NCBI RefSeq assembly: GCF_918698115.1
Contig: NZ_CAKKLV010000008.1
Coordinates: forward strand, 124,001-188,000
Direction of reading: 5' to 3'
From: Peribacillus sp. Bi96
GTDB taxonomy: Bacteria; Bacillota; Bacilli; Bacillales; DSM-1321
DNA length: 64,000 bases
A program made the position numbers and the translations under genes. Position 1 is the stretch's first letter. Every line of letters begins with the position of its first letter. A model generated the notes under the pieces. That model did no database searches. It was not told the origin of the DNA and saw only the letters and a list, made by a program, of their open reading frames with translations. Positions 35,998 to 44,388 of the stretch are shown here, piece after piece.

Positions 35998-36864
35998 TTA
36001 TGATTTCTCAGGGGTATCGTTTAGGAAGAAGAGGGCAATTGTACCAGGACCGGCATGTGCACCGATGACCGAGCCGATAGTATGGATGATGAAATCCGTT
36101 GTCCCGAATTCATTTTGGATGGCTTCTTTCCACTCCAATGCCGTTTCTTCATCATCTCCATGACTGATGGCAATCGTTTGGGTTGTTAAATTTTTGCCTC
36201 TTTCATGCATTAATTCGATTACACGTTTAATCAATTTCTTTTTACCACGTATCTTTTCAAGTGGCACAAGCTTCCCATCTTCTACATGTAATAACGGTTT
36301 AATGTTTAATAATCCGCCAACAAGGGCAGAAGTTTTGGAGATGCGGCCGCCACGAGCTAAATATTCAAGATTATCTACAGTGAATAAATGCTCCATATGC
36401 TTAGTGTAAAAATCGATGTCAGCAAGAATTTCTTCTTTAGAGGCACCGTTTGCTGCTAGTTCTGCTGCTTTCTTTACGATTAAACCGACACCCATTGAAG
36501 CGCATTTCGTATTGACGATTTCAATGTCAAGGTCTGGGTACTCTTCTTTCACCTGATTATGAATCATCACTGCCGTTTGATACGTTCCGGATAACTCGGA
36601 GGAGAAGGCTATATAAATCCCTTGTTTTTTCTCCAAGGCAAACTGTGTGAAAAGATCTATGAGGTATTCTGGAGAAGTTTGCGATGTTTTCGGAGATTTT
36701 CCGTCAATCATCGCCTGAAAGACTTCATGAGAATTAATGGTAAGTAAATCTTCATAATTTTTCCCATCAAGATGAACTTGTAAAGGGATCAATGATACAT
36801 TGTTTTCCTTATAGAAAGACAATGGCAAATCACACGCACTATCTGCAAGAATTGTGATAGCCAT
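35998..36864 (-). CDS. yitS: DegV-family fatty-acid-binding protein (YitS)
   Basis: 288 residues. The DegV fold is indicated by ITILADSACDLPLSFYKENNVSLIPLQVHLDGKNY at the N-terminus, TSQTSPEYLIDLF around residue 60-75, and GGRISKTSALVGGLLNIKPLLHVEDGKL in the middle. The C-terminal GSVIGAHAGPGTIALFF completes the lipid pocket. Bacillota DegV/FakB proteins bind a fatty acid and present it to the kinase FakA. Two or more paralogues per genome are normal; synteny with yitT and yitU favours YitS. AGGTG precedes the ATG. Confidence 0.9.
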   Translation of the reverse strand: MAITILADSACDLPLSFYKENNVSLIPLQVHLDGKNYEDLLTINSHEVFQAMIDGKSPKTSQTSPEYLIDLFTQFALEKKQGIYIAFSSELSGTYQTAVMIHNQVKEEYPDLDIEIVNTKCASMGVGLIVKKAAELAANGASKEEILADIDFYTKHMEHLFTVDNLEYLARGGRISKTSALVGGLLNIKPLLHVEDGKLVPLEKIRGKKKLIKRVIELMHERGKNLTTQTIAISHGDDEETALEWKEAIQNEFGTTDFIIHTIGSVIGAHAGPGTIALFFLNDTPEKS

Positions 36865-37021
36865 AATACACCTGCTTTCTTTTTTACAATTTTTAGAAAA
36901 TGAGTAGTCACTCTTCTTTTTAGTGTAGCACGTAACGGTAAAAATTCAATCTCTACGTAAATAGAATAAATAATCAACGGTAAAAAGATAATAGGATAAG
37001 GGTGAAATGGAGGTTTTTAGG

Positions 37022-37864
37022 ATGTATAGTGGTGAAATTAAGAAAATTATCATAGTTGTGGTCGGGGCGTTGCTGAATGCAATTGCAATGAACTTTTTTC
37101 TAATACCGGCAAATGTTTATGCAAGCGGCTTTACAGGAGTGGCACAGCTTCTATCAAGGATGATAGGTTCTTTTGCCCCTTTTAATGTATCGACAGGTAT
37201 TCTATTGCTTTTATTGAACATTCCAGTAACGATCATTGCTTGGCGGAAAGTCGGAAAGTCCTTTACCTTTTATAGTTTTCTGAGCGTTGTCTTGATGTCC
37301 CTTTTCATGGAATTCATCCCCATAACGCGCTGGTCACCTGACATATTATTGAATGCAGTGTTTGGCGGGGTCATCGCGGCAGTAGGTGTGGGGATCACCT
37401 TGAAGTATGGTGCATCGACTGGTGGGATGGATATCATCGCCATGCTTCTATCAAAGAAGAAGGATAAACCTGTAGGTACTTATTTATTTCTGCTGAATGG
37501 TGTGATCATTGTTACGGCAGGTGCAGTATATGGACCGGAAAAAGCTTTGTATACTCTTGTTACCCTATACACATCGACACGTGTTGTGGACGCAATACAT
37601 ACGCGTCATGAGAAGCTTACAGCCATGATCATTACAAAGCAAAGCGAAGAACTTAAACAGGCAATCCATGCAAAGTTAGTTCGCGGAATTACAAGGGTAC
37701 CCGCAAAAGGTGCGTTTACTAATGAAAATAAGGAAATGTTGTTGATTGTCATTACTAGGTATGAATTGTATGACCTTGAACGGATCATCAAAGAAGTTGA
37801 TCCGCACGCGTTCACAAACATCATAGAAACTTCAGGGATTGTCGGTACCTTTCGCAGGGAGTGA
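37022..37864 (+). CDS. yitT: YitT, DUF161/DUF2179 membrane protein
   Basis: 280 residues from the ATG at 37022, eight bases after GGAGG; an ATG at 37007 overlaps that site. Five or six membrane segments (about 7-27, 45-65, 72-92, 100-125, 145-165) and the motif KYGASTGGMDIIAMLLS precede a cytoplasmic DUF2179 domain that ends EVDPHAFTNIIETSGIVGTFRRE. Its length and position, divergent from degV and before yitU, match B. subtilis YitT. Function unknown. Confidence 0.9.
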   Translation: MYSGEIKKIIIVVVGALLNAIAMNFFLIPANVYASGFTGVAQLLSRMIGSFAPFNVSTGILLLLLNIPVTIIAWRKVGKSFTFYSFLSVVLMSLFMEFIPITRWSPDILLNAVFGGVIAAVGVGITLKYGASTGGMDIIAMLLSKKKDKPVGTYLFLLNGVIIVTAGAVYGPEKALYTLVTLYTSTRVVDAIHTRHEKLTAMIITKQSEELKQAIHAKLVRGITRVPAKGAFTNENKEMLLIVITRYELYDLERIIKEVDPHAFTNIIETSGIVGTFRRE

Positions 37865-37926
37865 TATTAACAGGAAATTAAGGCCATTACACTTCGATGA
37901 CAAATGGGGATATTTCGGCGTTTTAA

Positions 37927-37952
37927 GTTTATTGCTGGAACAAAACGGCTAA
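37927..37952 (+). promoter_or_regulatory. Sigma-B promoter candidate for gsiB
   Basis: GTTTAT, 14 bp, GGCTAA partly matches the sigma-B consensus GTTTAA-N13/15-GGGTAT. gsiB is a classic sigma-B gene in B. subtilis, which makes a stress promoter expected here; the sequence match alone is modest. Confidence 0.4.
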
Positions 37953-37999
37953 TTCTTATAGTGTAGCGCCAATATAAAATCTTATGAGGAGTGATGAAA

Positions 38000-38248
38000 A
38001 TGGCTAACGACGAAAAAATGAGCAGACAAGAAGCAGGACGTAAAGGCGGGGAAGCCACTTCAAGAAATCACGACAAGGATTTTTACCGGGAAATTGGACA
38101 AAAGGGCGGAGAGGCGACATCGGAAAAACATGATAAGGATTTCTATCAAGAAATTGGACAAAAAGGCGGAGAGGCAACTTCCGAAACGCATGGGAAAGGT
38201 TTTTATAAAGAGATTGGTGAAAAAGGCGGAAAGGTACGAAATAGCTAG
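38000..38248 (+). CDS. gsiB: General stress protein GsiB (KGG-repeat, LEA-like)
   Basis: 82 residues from the ATG at 38000 (GAGGAG eight bases upstream; ATG/GTG codons at 37994/37991 are too close to it). After MANDEKMSRQEAGR come three 20-residue repeats of the type KGGEATSxxHDKDFYxEIGQ and a final KGGKVRNS. The repeat is the same as in B. subtilis GsiB, which has five. The protein is very hydrophilic and probably disordered; such proteins are thought to protect against desiccation, salt or heat. Confidence 0.9.
   Translation: MANDEKMSRQEAGRKGGEATSRNHDKDFYREIGQKGGEATSEKHDKDFYQEIGQKGGEATSETHGKGFYKEIGEKGGKVRNS
38042..38221 (+). repeat. Three tandem 60-bp repeats inside gsiB
   Basis: Units at 38042-38101, 38102-38161 and 38162-38221, each encoding 20 residues beginning KGGEATS. 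Units 1 and 2 are most alike; unit 3 has diverged at several codons. Unit number varies between GsiB homologues, so this is a likely site of repeat expansion and loss. Confidence 0.85.
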
Positions 38249-38254
38249 TCAACA

Positions 38255-38292
38255 AAGTGAAAGCCTCCAGGATTTCCTGGAGGCTTTCGCTT
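38255..38292. terminator. Bidirectional terminator between gsiB and the DUF3813 gene
   Basis: GAAAGCCTCCAGGA and TCCTGGAGGCTTTC form a perfect 14-bp stem with a two-base loop, with weaker flanking AAAG/CTTT pairing. Confidence 0.9.
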
Positions 38293-38483
38293 TATTTCGA
38301 GTGGTTTTCCAGCTCTTCTTGTAATTCTCGCAGTTGTTCTTTTTCGGCCTCGGACGTGTTGGCAAAAGCCGATGAAAGCGCATTTTTAGCGATATCCTCT
38401 GTCTTTTGCTGGTCACCGTCATGCTCAGAGTGGAGAGCTTCTTCAACAAATTCTCTAGCTTTTTGAAATAATTTGTTTCCCAT
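38292..38483 (-). CDS. Small DUF3813-type protein
   Basis: 63 residues, helical and acidic: MGNKLFQKAREFVEEALHSEHD, then EDIAKNALSSAFANTSEAEKEQLRELQEELE. This resembles the DUF3813 family of small Bacillaceae proteins. No function is known. Its ATG overlaps by one base the stop of the upstream 50-codon gene (TGATG), so the two are translationally coupled. Confidence 0.75.
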   Translation of the reverse strand: MGNKLFQKAREFVEEALHSEHDGDQQKTEDIAKNALSSAFANTSEAEKEQLRELQEELENHSK

Positions 38484-38635
38484 CAGAAGCCACCATAGCT
38501 TTGTTCAGACATAATTCTCAACCTGTCTTTTTCAGCCTCTTCAAACGTAGTGTGATAAGGGATTTTTTCTGCATGCCTGGCAACACTATCTTTGCCCTGC
38601 TGTACAAATCGTTTAGATTTACTGCTTTTACCCAT
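38483..38635 (-). CDS. 50-residue basic protein upstream of the DUF3813 gene
   Basis: A short frame reading MGKSSKSKRFVQQGKDSV... and ending SEQSYGGF. GGAGGAG lies six bases before the ATG. Its Lys/Arg-rich N-terminus and acidic helix (TFEEAEKDRLRIM) give no family that I recognise. The one-base overlap with the next gene and the strong ribosome-binding site make it a likely real gene. It forms a two-gene unit between yitU and gsiB. Confidence 0.7.
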   Translation of the reverse strand: MGKSSKSKRFVQQGKDSVARHAEKIPYHTTFEEAEKDRLRIMSEQSYGGF

Positions 38636-38739
38636 GCTTATCTCCTCCGATTCTGAGCGTTGTTGACAACAGAAAGGAAGCTGTTGTCCATATTAGTTTG
38701 GCTACAAAGAGAGATTTTATGAAGGTAAAAATTGACGTA

Positions 38740-39555
38740 TCAGGATTTTATATTAAATTTTTCTTCGAGGAAGACGGCAATACCATCTTCTTCATTCGTC
38801 AATGTTGTCGTATTTGCCACCGTTTTTACAGGTGAGATGGCATTTCCCATAGCAACGCCCGTTCCCGCGTAATCAAGCATTTCCAAATCATTATCTTCAT
38901 CTCCGAAAGCGATAATCCTGTTTTGGGGGATTTCCAAATAGTTGGATACCCGTTGTAGACCCACAGCTTTACTTAGCCCGCTCTTAATGATTTCGATGAT
39001 ATGAAAAGGCTCTGCCCAGCGTCGATGATCGACCAATTCTGCATGGACATCGGATAAATGCTGACGAATCTGTCCCACATATTCACTATCTGTATGAATT
39101 AGCATAGAAGTTGGGGAATCCTGAAGGTAATTGCGTAAGTCACCCGTCTTCATGATCGGATTTCCTACATTGAACATGTTCATCAATTTATCATCATGGT
39201 AATGGACATAAACCTCATCCCGGACCTCTGCGATGATGTTGTGATATTGAAACTGATCACATGCTTCAACAATATCTTTCGCAACACTTATATCCAGTGG
39301 AGAGTGGTATACCCCCCAGCTTGTCTGTAATGGGTGATGGACGAAAGCGCCATTGAAATTAACGATTGGTGTAGTTAACCCCAATTCCCGGTAATAAAGT
39401 TCACTTGAGCGAAAGGGACGCCCGGTAGCAATCATAACTTCGTGTCCATCTTCTTTTAGTTTCAGTAGTGTTTTTTTAGTCCTTGGGGAAATTGTTTTTT
39501 TATCGGTAAGTAAAGTACCATCAAGATCCAATACGATTAAATGTTTCTCAGCCAT
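38740..39555 (-). CDS. yitU: HAD-superfamily Cof-type phosphatase YitU
   Basis: 271 residues from the ATG at 39555 (GAAGGTG upstream; longer frames to 39594 lack a site). HAD motif I is LDLDGTLLTDKK (nucleophile and acid Asp), motif II is MIATGRPF, and motif IV is IIAFGDEDNDLEML. The Cof/type IIB cap lies between. Such enzymes dephosphorylate sugar phosphates or FMN-pathway intermediates; B. subtilis YitU has been linked to dephosphorylation in riboflavin synthesis. The length equals YitU. Single gene, divergent from yitV. Confidence 0.9.
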   Translation of the reverse strand: MAEKHLIVLDLDGTLLTDKKTISPRTKKTLLKLKEDGHEVMIATGRPFRSSELYYRELGLTTPIVNFNGAFVHHPLQTSWGVYHSPLDISVAKDIVEACDQFQYHNIIAEVRDEVYVHYHDDKLMNMFNVGNPIMKTGDLRNYLQDSPTSMLIHTDSEYVGQIRQHLSDVHAELVDHRRWAEPFHIIEIIKSGLSKAVGLQRVSNYLEIPQNRIIAFGDEDNDLEMLDYAGTGVAMGNAISPVKTVANTTTLTNEEDGIAVFLEEKFNIKS

Positions 39556-39804
39556 GTGTACACCTTCTGTTCTTTTTGATTTCATTATATGCAAATATTG
39601 TTAAGACTATTTTAAAGTAAATGTAAATCTTTTTCATTCTTTATGCATTCCTGTATGATATTACTATACGCTGGATGATAATACGTAAAAGTGAAGTACA
39701 GATCTAAAGGAATGGAAATAGGAGCATAATCAAAGTTCTTATGAGAGGGCATTTGAAAAAAACCTTTAGGTGAAAACCGGAACAAACTATTCGGAGGGGT
39801 TATC

Positions 39805-40593
39805 TTGATCATAATTGAAAAAGAACAAATTGGAACTATTCCTGTTTTACACATAAGTGAGCAGACCACTTACCATCAGGAATTGCCGCTAATTATTTTT
39901 ATACATGGTTTTCAAAGTGCAAAAGAACACAATCTTCACTATGCATATTTAATGGCTGAAAAGGGGTTTCGTGTGCTACTTCCCGATGTGATTCATCATG
40001 GCGAAAGGGAAGCTGGTTTAAGTGATTCTCAAATGATGCCCCGTTTTTGGGAAATGGTTTTACAGACCATCAAGGATATATCATTTATGAAGGAGGATTT
40101 TTTGTCCAGAAAATTAATCGATCCTGACAGAATTGGTGTAGCGGGCACCTCGATGGGTGGAATTGTGACTAACGGGGCCCTGGCAGCATATGACTGGATA
40201 ACGGCCGGCGTCAGTTTAATGGGGAATCCTTCATATGTCGCGTATGCAGAACTCCAAATGGAAGAGATTAAGAAAAGGAAAGTGAAATTCCCTGCTACTG
40301 ATGAGGAAGTAGCCAAGGTGATTGAACAGCTCAAGCCATTTGATTTGAGTCTTAACCAGGATAGGCTTTCTAACCGCCCGTTACTTTTTTGGCATGGTGC
40401 TAAAGATCCCGTTGTACCTTATCAACATGCATACAGCTTTTATGAGGGAGTAAAAGCAGGGTATAATGAAGCAGATGAAAAAATTGATTTTATCCTGGAC
40501 CCTAAAGCTGGTCATAAGGTCAGTAGAGAAGGTGTGCTTATGACAGCAGACTGGTTCGAGAAACATTTACAGCCAACTGTGCAAAAAGCTTAA
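39805..40593 (+). CDS. yitV: Alpha/beta-hydrolase esterase YitV
   Basis: 262 residues from a TTG that follows GGAGGGG by five to six bases. The catalytic triad is visible: S116 in GTSMGG, D201 in GAKDPVVPY, H237 in KAGHKVS. The oxyanion loop is IHGFQSAKEHN. It belongs to the dienelactone hydrolase/BAAT-like esterase clan. B. subtilis YitV has the same neighbours (yitU, yitW). Cytoplasmic; substrate unknown. Confidence 0.88.
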   Translation: MIIIEKEQIGTIPVLHISEQTTYHQELPLIIFIHGFQSAKEHNLHYAYLMAEKGFRVLLPDVIHHGEREAGLSDSQMMPRFWEMVLQTIKDISFMKEDFLSRKLIDPDRIGVAGTSMGGIVTNGALAAYDWITAGVSLMGNPSYVAYAELQMEEIKKRKVKFPATDEEVAKVIEQLKPFDLSLNQDRLSNRPLLFWHGAKDPVVPYQHAYSFYEGVKAGYNEADEKIDFILDPKAGHKVSREGVLMTADWFEKHLQPTVQKA

Positions 40594-40714
40594 GTACTCA
40601 CTCGAAATCTGTTATGATTCTAATACGGACATAGTGTAAAGTCTAAATTGGACAAATAATGATGAAACCGACTATATCTAAAACGAGAGATTTCTCATAA
40701 AAGGAGTGATTGAA

Positions 40715-41023
40715 GTGGATCAAGATACAAAAGACATTATTTTAGGAGCTTTGGAGCAGGTCATTGACCCGGAGCTTGGTATAGATATCGTGAATTTAGG
40801 TTTGGTGTATGATGTGGATATGGATGAAGCAGGCCTGACTACAGTATCAATGACATTGACCTCTATGGGATGTCCACTTGCTGGGACGATTGTCGATCAA
40901 GTGAAACTGGTTCTGGAAGATATTCCAGAGGTCAAGGAAACAGATGTGAAGATTGTCTGGAGTCCGCCATGGTCGAAAGATAAAATGTCCAGATATGCTA
41001 AAATAGCATTAGGAATTAAATAA
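40715..41023 (+). CDS. yitW: MIP18/DUF59-family Fe-S assembly protein YitW
   Basis: 102 residues from the GTG at 40715, eight bases after AAGGAG. QVIDPELGIDIVNLGLVYDVD and SMTLTSMGCPLAG (with the reactive Cys) and a closing WSPPWSKDKMS are diagnostic of DUF59/SufT-like proteins. These act in maturation of iron-sulfur proteins. Length equals B. subtilis YitW. The downstream moaA and fnr both encode Fe-S proteins, an interesting though unproved neighbourhood. Confidence 0.92.
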   Translation: MDQDTKDIILGALEQVIDPELGIDIVNLGLVYDVDMDEAGLTTVSMTLTSMGCPLAGTIVDQVKLVLEDIPEVKETDVKIVWSPPWSKDKMSRYAKIALGIK

Positions 41024-41130
41024 TTACCACGTAATAGAACTTAAAGCCAGTCAAAAAACTGTGACCCGAATATGTGGTGCCACTGTTTATGAACTGGTTT
41101 TTTCTAATACTTTCGGATAGGAGTGGTTAA

Positions 41131-42144
41131 TTGATCCGTCATATTAAAGATTCCTTGCACAGACCACTTAGGGATTTAAGAATTTCCGTCATAGACCGGT
41201 GTAACTTTCGCTGTCAATATTGCATGCCGGCTGAAATTTTTCATGAAAAATTTCAATTTTTGCCTAAAAGTGAGCTCTTGTCTTATGAGGAACTCGTAAG
41301 GCTTTCTAAAATATTTGCAAGCTTGGGCGTTAAAAAACTAAGATTGACAGGCGGGGAGCCTCTACTGCGGAAAGAACTTACAACACTGATTTCAGAGCTC
41401 ATTAAAATTGAAGGTATAGAAGATATTGGGTTGACCACAAACGGTGTGTTTCTGAAAAAACATGCCGCGAATTTAAAGGCAGCTGGTTTACAGAGGGTGA
41501 ATATCAGTTTAGACAGCCTCGATGAGGAACTTTTTAAGAAAATGAACGGCAGGGGTATCGGGATAAAGCCGGTTCTTGAAGGCATAGCTGCTGCAAGAGA
41601 AGCCGGTCTTGGAGTAAAAGTGAATATGGTAGTGAAAAAAGAAGCCAATGAATCTCAAATCCTGCCGATGGCCCGTTTTTGTAAAGAAGAGGGCATTCCA
41701 TTACGTTATATAGAATTCATGGATGTCGGACATACAAATGGCTGGCAGTTGAAGAATGTCATTACGAAAAAAGAGTTGCTCGAGATACTCCAGGCTGAAT
41801 TCGATCTTGAACCAGTTGAAGAAGATTATTATGGAGAAGTGGCAAAACGCTTTAGGTATAAAGGATCTACTGCCGAAGTGGGGTTCATAACATCCGTATC
41901 CGAGTCTTTTTGTTCCAGCTGTACTCGTGCACGTCTTTCTGCCAACGGAAGTTTATATACATGTCTATTTAATGGAAAGGGACATGATTTGAAGTCATTG
42001 CTCCGTTCTGACATGGCAGATGAAGAATTGACTGACTTCATCATTTCACTTTGGAACCAGAGGGACGACCGTTATTCAGATGAGCGGGCAGCGGGAACGG
42101 TGAAAAAACAGGGGAAAATCGAAATGTCATTCATTGGCGGGTGA
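41131..42144 (+). CDS. moaA: GTP 3',8-cyclase MoaA
   Basis: 337 residues from a TTG (AGGAGTGG just upstream). The radical-SAM cluster is C24-x3-C28-x2-C31 (CNFRCQYC), and the second 4Fe-4S cluster that holds GTP is C261-x2-C264-x13-C278. The C-terminus ends in the usual Gly-Gly (FIGG). MoaA opens molybdenum-cofactor synthesis, converting GTP to 3',8-cyclo-H2GTP for MoaC. No other moa/mob gene is in the window. B. subtilis has no moaA between yitW and argC, so this is an insertion relative to that map. Confidence 0.95.
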   Translation: MIRHIKDSLHRPLRDLRISVIDRCNFRCQYCMPAEIFHEKFQFLPKSELLSYEELVRLSKIFASLGVKKLRLTGGEPLLRKELTTLISELIKIEGIEDIGLTTNGVFLKKHAANLKAAGLQRVNISLDSLDEELFKKMNGRGIGIKPVLEGIAAAREAGLGVKVNMVVKKEANESQILPMARFCKEEGIPLRYIEFMDVGHTNGWQLKNVITKKELLEILQAEFDLEPVEEDYYGEVAKRFRYKGSTAEVGFITSVSESFCSSCTRARLSANGSLYTCLFNGKGHDLKSLLRSDMADEELTDFIISLWNQRDDRYSDERAAGTVKKQGKIEMSFIGG

Positions 42145-42180
42145 CAAACAATAAGTTCTCAAACTCCTGGAATATGAAAA

Positions 42181-42213
42181 AATCAAGGGATGGCACTTCG
42201 CCATCCCTTGATT
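42181..42213. terminator. Terminator after moaA
   Basis: AATCAAGGGATGGC and GCCATCCCTTGATT form a perfect stem with a five-base loop. T-tracts are short, but stem strength is high; it can serve either strand. Confidence 0.75.
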
Positions 42214-42412
42214 CAATAAAATTCAATATGCATATTTGTATAGACCGTGGACGCCTGTAGATAGTTGAAATGATTTCTTTTATACTTTTTTTATGCATTT
42301 TATCAGTCATGAAAATTATTCGATGGTCCCAGGGATGAATGAGCCTGAAAAATAATCCGATCATTTTAAGATAAGTATGGAATTATGTATTCTCACTTTT
42401 ATTGTGGAGTTT

Positions 42413-43102
42413 TTAATCGATGGTACAGATTTCAATTGGACAGTTTTCACAGTCGATTTCCTGTTTTAAATAGTCAACGTCAAGAATCGTGATGTGTCCC
42501 TTGTTGATGGAGACGATATTGTTTTTCCTTAAATGAGCGAGCAAACGATTGACGACCTCACGAGATGTGCCGCAAAAATTGGCGAGTTCTTGGTTTGTAA
42601 AGGGAAGATTGATAACTTTGCCGTCTTCAACTACTGTGCCATAGCTATTGGATAAACGGATGAGAGTGGAGTAAAATGCACCTTTCTTACCGTGTAGGAA
42701 CATATCGCGGAATTTAGCATGATTTTTACGGTTTAGAGCGGATAGCCATGTCATCATATCAACAGCAAGATGGCTATCGGAAGCGATTTTCCCTTCTAAT
42801 GATTCTTTGGAAATAACCGCTACAGTTCCATCTTCCAACATTTTTGCATTCATCATATATTTCGGATTCTGAGAAAAAAGGACTGTTTCCCCAACCAAAT
42901 CATTCTCCGAACAAATGCGCATAGTTAATTCCCGGCCGTCCGGAACAACCTTGCTCACTTCTACTTTGCCTTTTAAAATGTAATATAAATCACTGGCTAG
43001 GGTGCTCTCCTGAAAAAGGAAGCGCCCTTTTTCTATATGTTTAACGTGCTGATTATTATCTAAAAGTGTATGCATCCGATTAGAAAACGAAAATTCATTC
43101 AT
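42413..43102 (-). CDS. fnr: Crp/Fnr-family oxygen-sensing regulator Fnr
   Basis: 229 residues from the ATG at 43102 (AAAGGTGG eight bases upstream). A cyclic-nucleotide-binding-like beta roll (about 20-120), a dimer helix and a winged helix-turn-helix (FTNQELANFCGTSREVVNRLLAHLRKNN) are present. The C-terminus holds C218-x2-C221-x4-C226, the same CxxCxxxxC that ligates the 4Fe-4S cluster of B. subtilis Fnr, unlike the N-terminal cysteines of E. coli FNR. It should activate anaerobic respiration genes such as nitrate reductase. Its moaA neighbour supplies the cofactor for such enzymes. Confidence 0.88.
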   Translation of the reverse strand: MNEFSFSNRMHTLLDNNQHVKHIEKGRFLFQESTLASDLYYILKGKVEVSKVVPDGRELTMRICSENDLVGETVLFSQNPKYMMNAKMLEDGTVAVISKESLEGKIASDSHLAVDMMTWLSALNRKNHAKFRDMFLHGKKGAFYSTLIRLSNSYGTVVEDGKVINLPFTNQELANFCGTSREVVNRLLAHLRKNNIVSINKGHITILDVDYLKQEIDCENCPIEICTID

Positions 43103-43253
43103 GTATATGACCACCTTTCAGTTACCGTTATTACACAATTACTATCTTTGATTTAAACGGAAAAATCACTAGTAGTCAACATTTTTGGATAAATATAGAA
43201 GTTTTAGTGGGAGTTTCCCGATAAAATGCTAAGTTTAAAATTTTATAAAAATA

Positions 43254-43285
43254 CATTTGATTTTATTTTTATTCAGTCTTATAAT
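43254..43285 (+). promoter_or_regulatory. argC promoter with overlapping ARG box
   Basis: TTGATT (43257-43262), 17 bp, TATAAT (43280-43285) is a strong sigma-A promoter. On the opposite strand CTGAATAAAAATAAAATC, which covers the -35 and spacer, resembles the AhrC/ArgR ARG-box CATGAATAAAAATKCAAKT. Arginine-dependent repression of the whole operon is the expected outcome. Confidence 0.7.
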
Positions 43286-43333
43286 AATAGAATCAAAGAA
43301 TGACAGGGACTTAAAATTATAGGAGATGGTTTA

Positions 43334-44371
43334 ATGAACGTATCAATAGTAGGTGCAACAGGTTATGGAGGGGTGGAACTAATAAGATTATTGAATAACC
43401 ATCCGCAATTAAAAATAAAATCATTACATACTTCATCTCAATCCGGTCGAAGTTTATATGAAGAAAATGCACATTTAATGCATATGAATGATAAATTAGA
43501 AGAAATTGATCCGGAAGTGATTGCAAAAAACTCTGATATTGTATTTCTTGCAACTCCTTCGGGGATTTCCTCACAATTAATTTCGGAATTTTCAGACCTT
43601 GATATTAAAGTAATCGACCTATCAGGAGATCTCAGGCTTCAAACCCCAGGAGAATACGAACATTGGTATAAAAAACCAGCCGCACCACAGCATATTGTTG
43701 AAAAAGCTGTATATGGATTGACTGAATGGAATGAAAAATCAATAAAGAAAGCAAAGATTGTTGCAAATCCAGGGTGCTACCCAACAGCTTCACTTTTAGG
43801 TCTTGCCCCTTTATTCACTGAAGGATTGGCTGGTGCATCCGCAGAGGTGATCATCGATGCAAAATCCGGGGTTTCCGGGGCGGGTAAATCACTTTCGGCC
43901 GTAACACATTTTAGTGAAATGAATGAGAACTTTAAAATTTATAAGGTGAATCAACATCAGCACATACCGGAAATCGAACAACAGCTTGGACGGTGGTCAT
44001 CAGATTTACAGCCGATTACCTTCAATACCCATCTAGTTCCAATGACTAGAGGAATCATGGCAACGATGTATATCAAGGTAAATCGGGAAACCTCAAATGC
44101 TGAATTAAAGGATTTATACGAAACAGTATACGAAAACCATCCATTTGTCCGGGTGCAGCCGCTCGATCGCTTTCCATCCACGAAACAGGTATATGGATCG
44201 AACTTTTGCGATATTGGTGTCTCATATGATCAAAGAACAGGTAAGGTAACGGTTGTTTCCGTTATTGATAATTTAGTGAAGGGTGCTGCAGGGCAGGCCA
44301 TTCAAAATGCAAATATATTAATGGGTTTAGAAGAAACGGCAGGACTATGGAACAGTCCACTATATCCGTAA
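43334..44371 (+). CDS. argC: N-acetyl-gamma-glutamyl-phosphate reductase
   Basis: 345 residues. The NAD(P)-binding GATGYGGVELIRLL motif opens the protein and the catalytic cysteine is C148 in NPGCYPTA; the C-terminal part ends with KGAAGQAIQNANIL. It reduces N-acetylglutamyl phosphate to the semialdehyde, third step of ornithine synthesis. AGGAG precedes the ATG. First gene of argCJBD-carAB-argF. Confidence 0.97.
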   Translation: MNVSIVGATGYGGVELIRLLNNHPQLKIKSLHTSSQSGRSLYEENAHLMHMNDKLEEIDPEVIAKNSDIVFLATPSGISSQLISEFSDLDIKVIDLSGDLRLQTPGEYEHWYKKPAAPQHIVEKAVYGLTEWNEKSIKKAKIVANPGCYPTASLLGLAPLFTEGLAGASAEVIIDAKSGVSGAGKSLSAVTHFSEMNENFKIYKVNQHQHIPEIEQQLGRWSSDLQPITFNTHLVPMTRGIMATMYIKVNRETSNAELKDLYETVYENHPFVRVQPLDRFPSTKQVYGSNFCDIGVSYDQRTGKVTVVSVIDNLVKGAAGQAIQNANILMGLEETAGLWNSPLYP

Positions 44372-44388
44372 AAAATTTGGAGGGAAAT

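Noticed and set aside
35745-36163. Plus-strand open frames opposite the 43-codon gene and degV
   Set aside because: The minus-strand genes have clear ribosome-binding sites; these frames do not.
38042-38221. Regular repeats that might suggest a CRISPR array
   Set aside because: The 60-bp units are in frame and encode the GsiB KGG repeat; there are no spacers.
38004-38255. Minus-strand open frame across gsiB
   Set aside because: It only mirrors the tandem repeats of gsiB.
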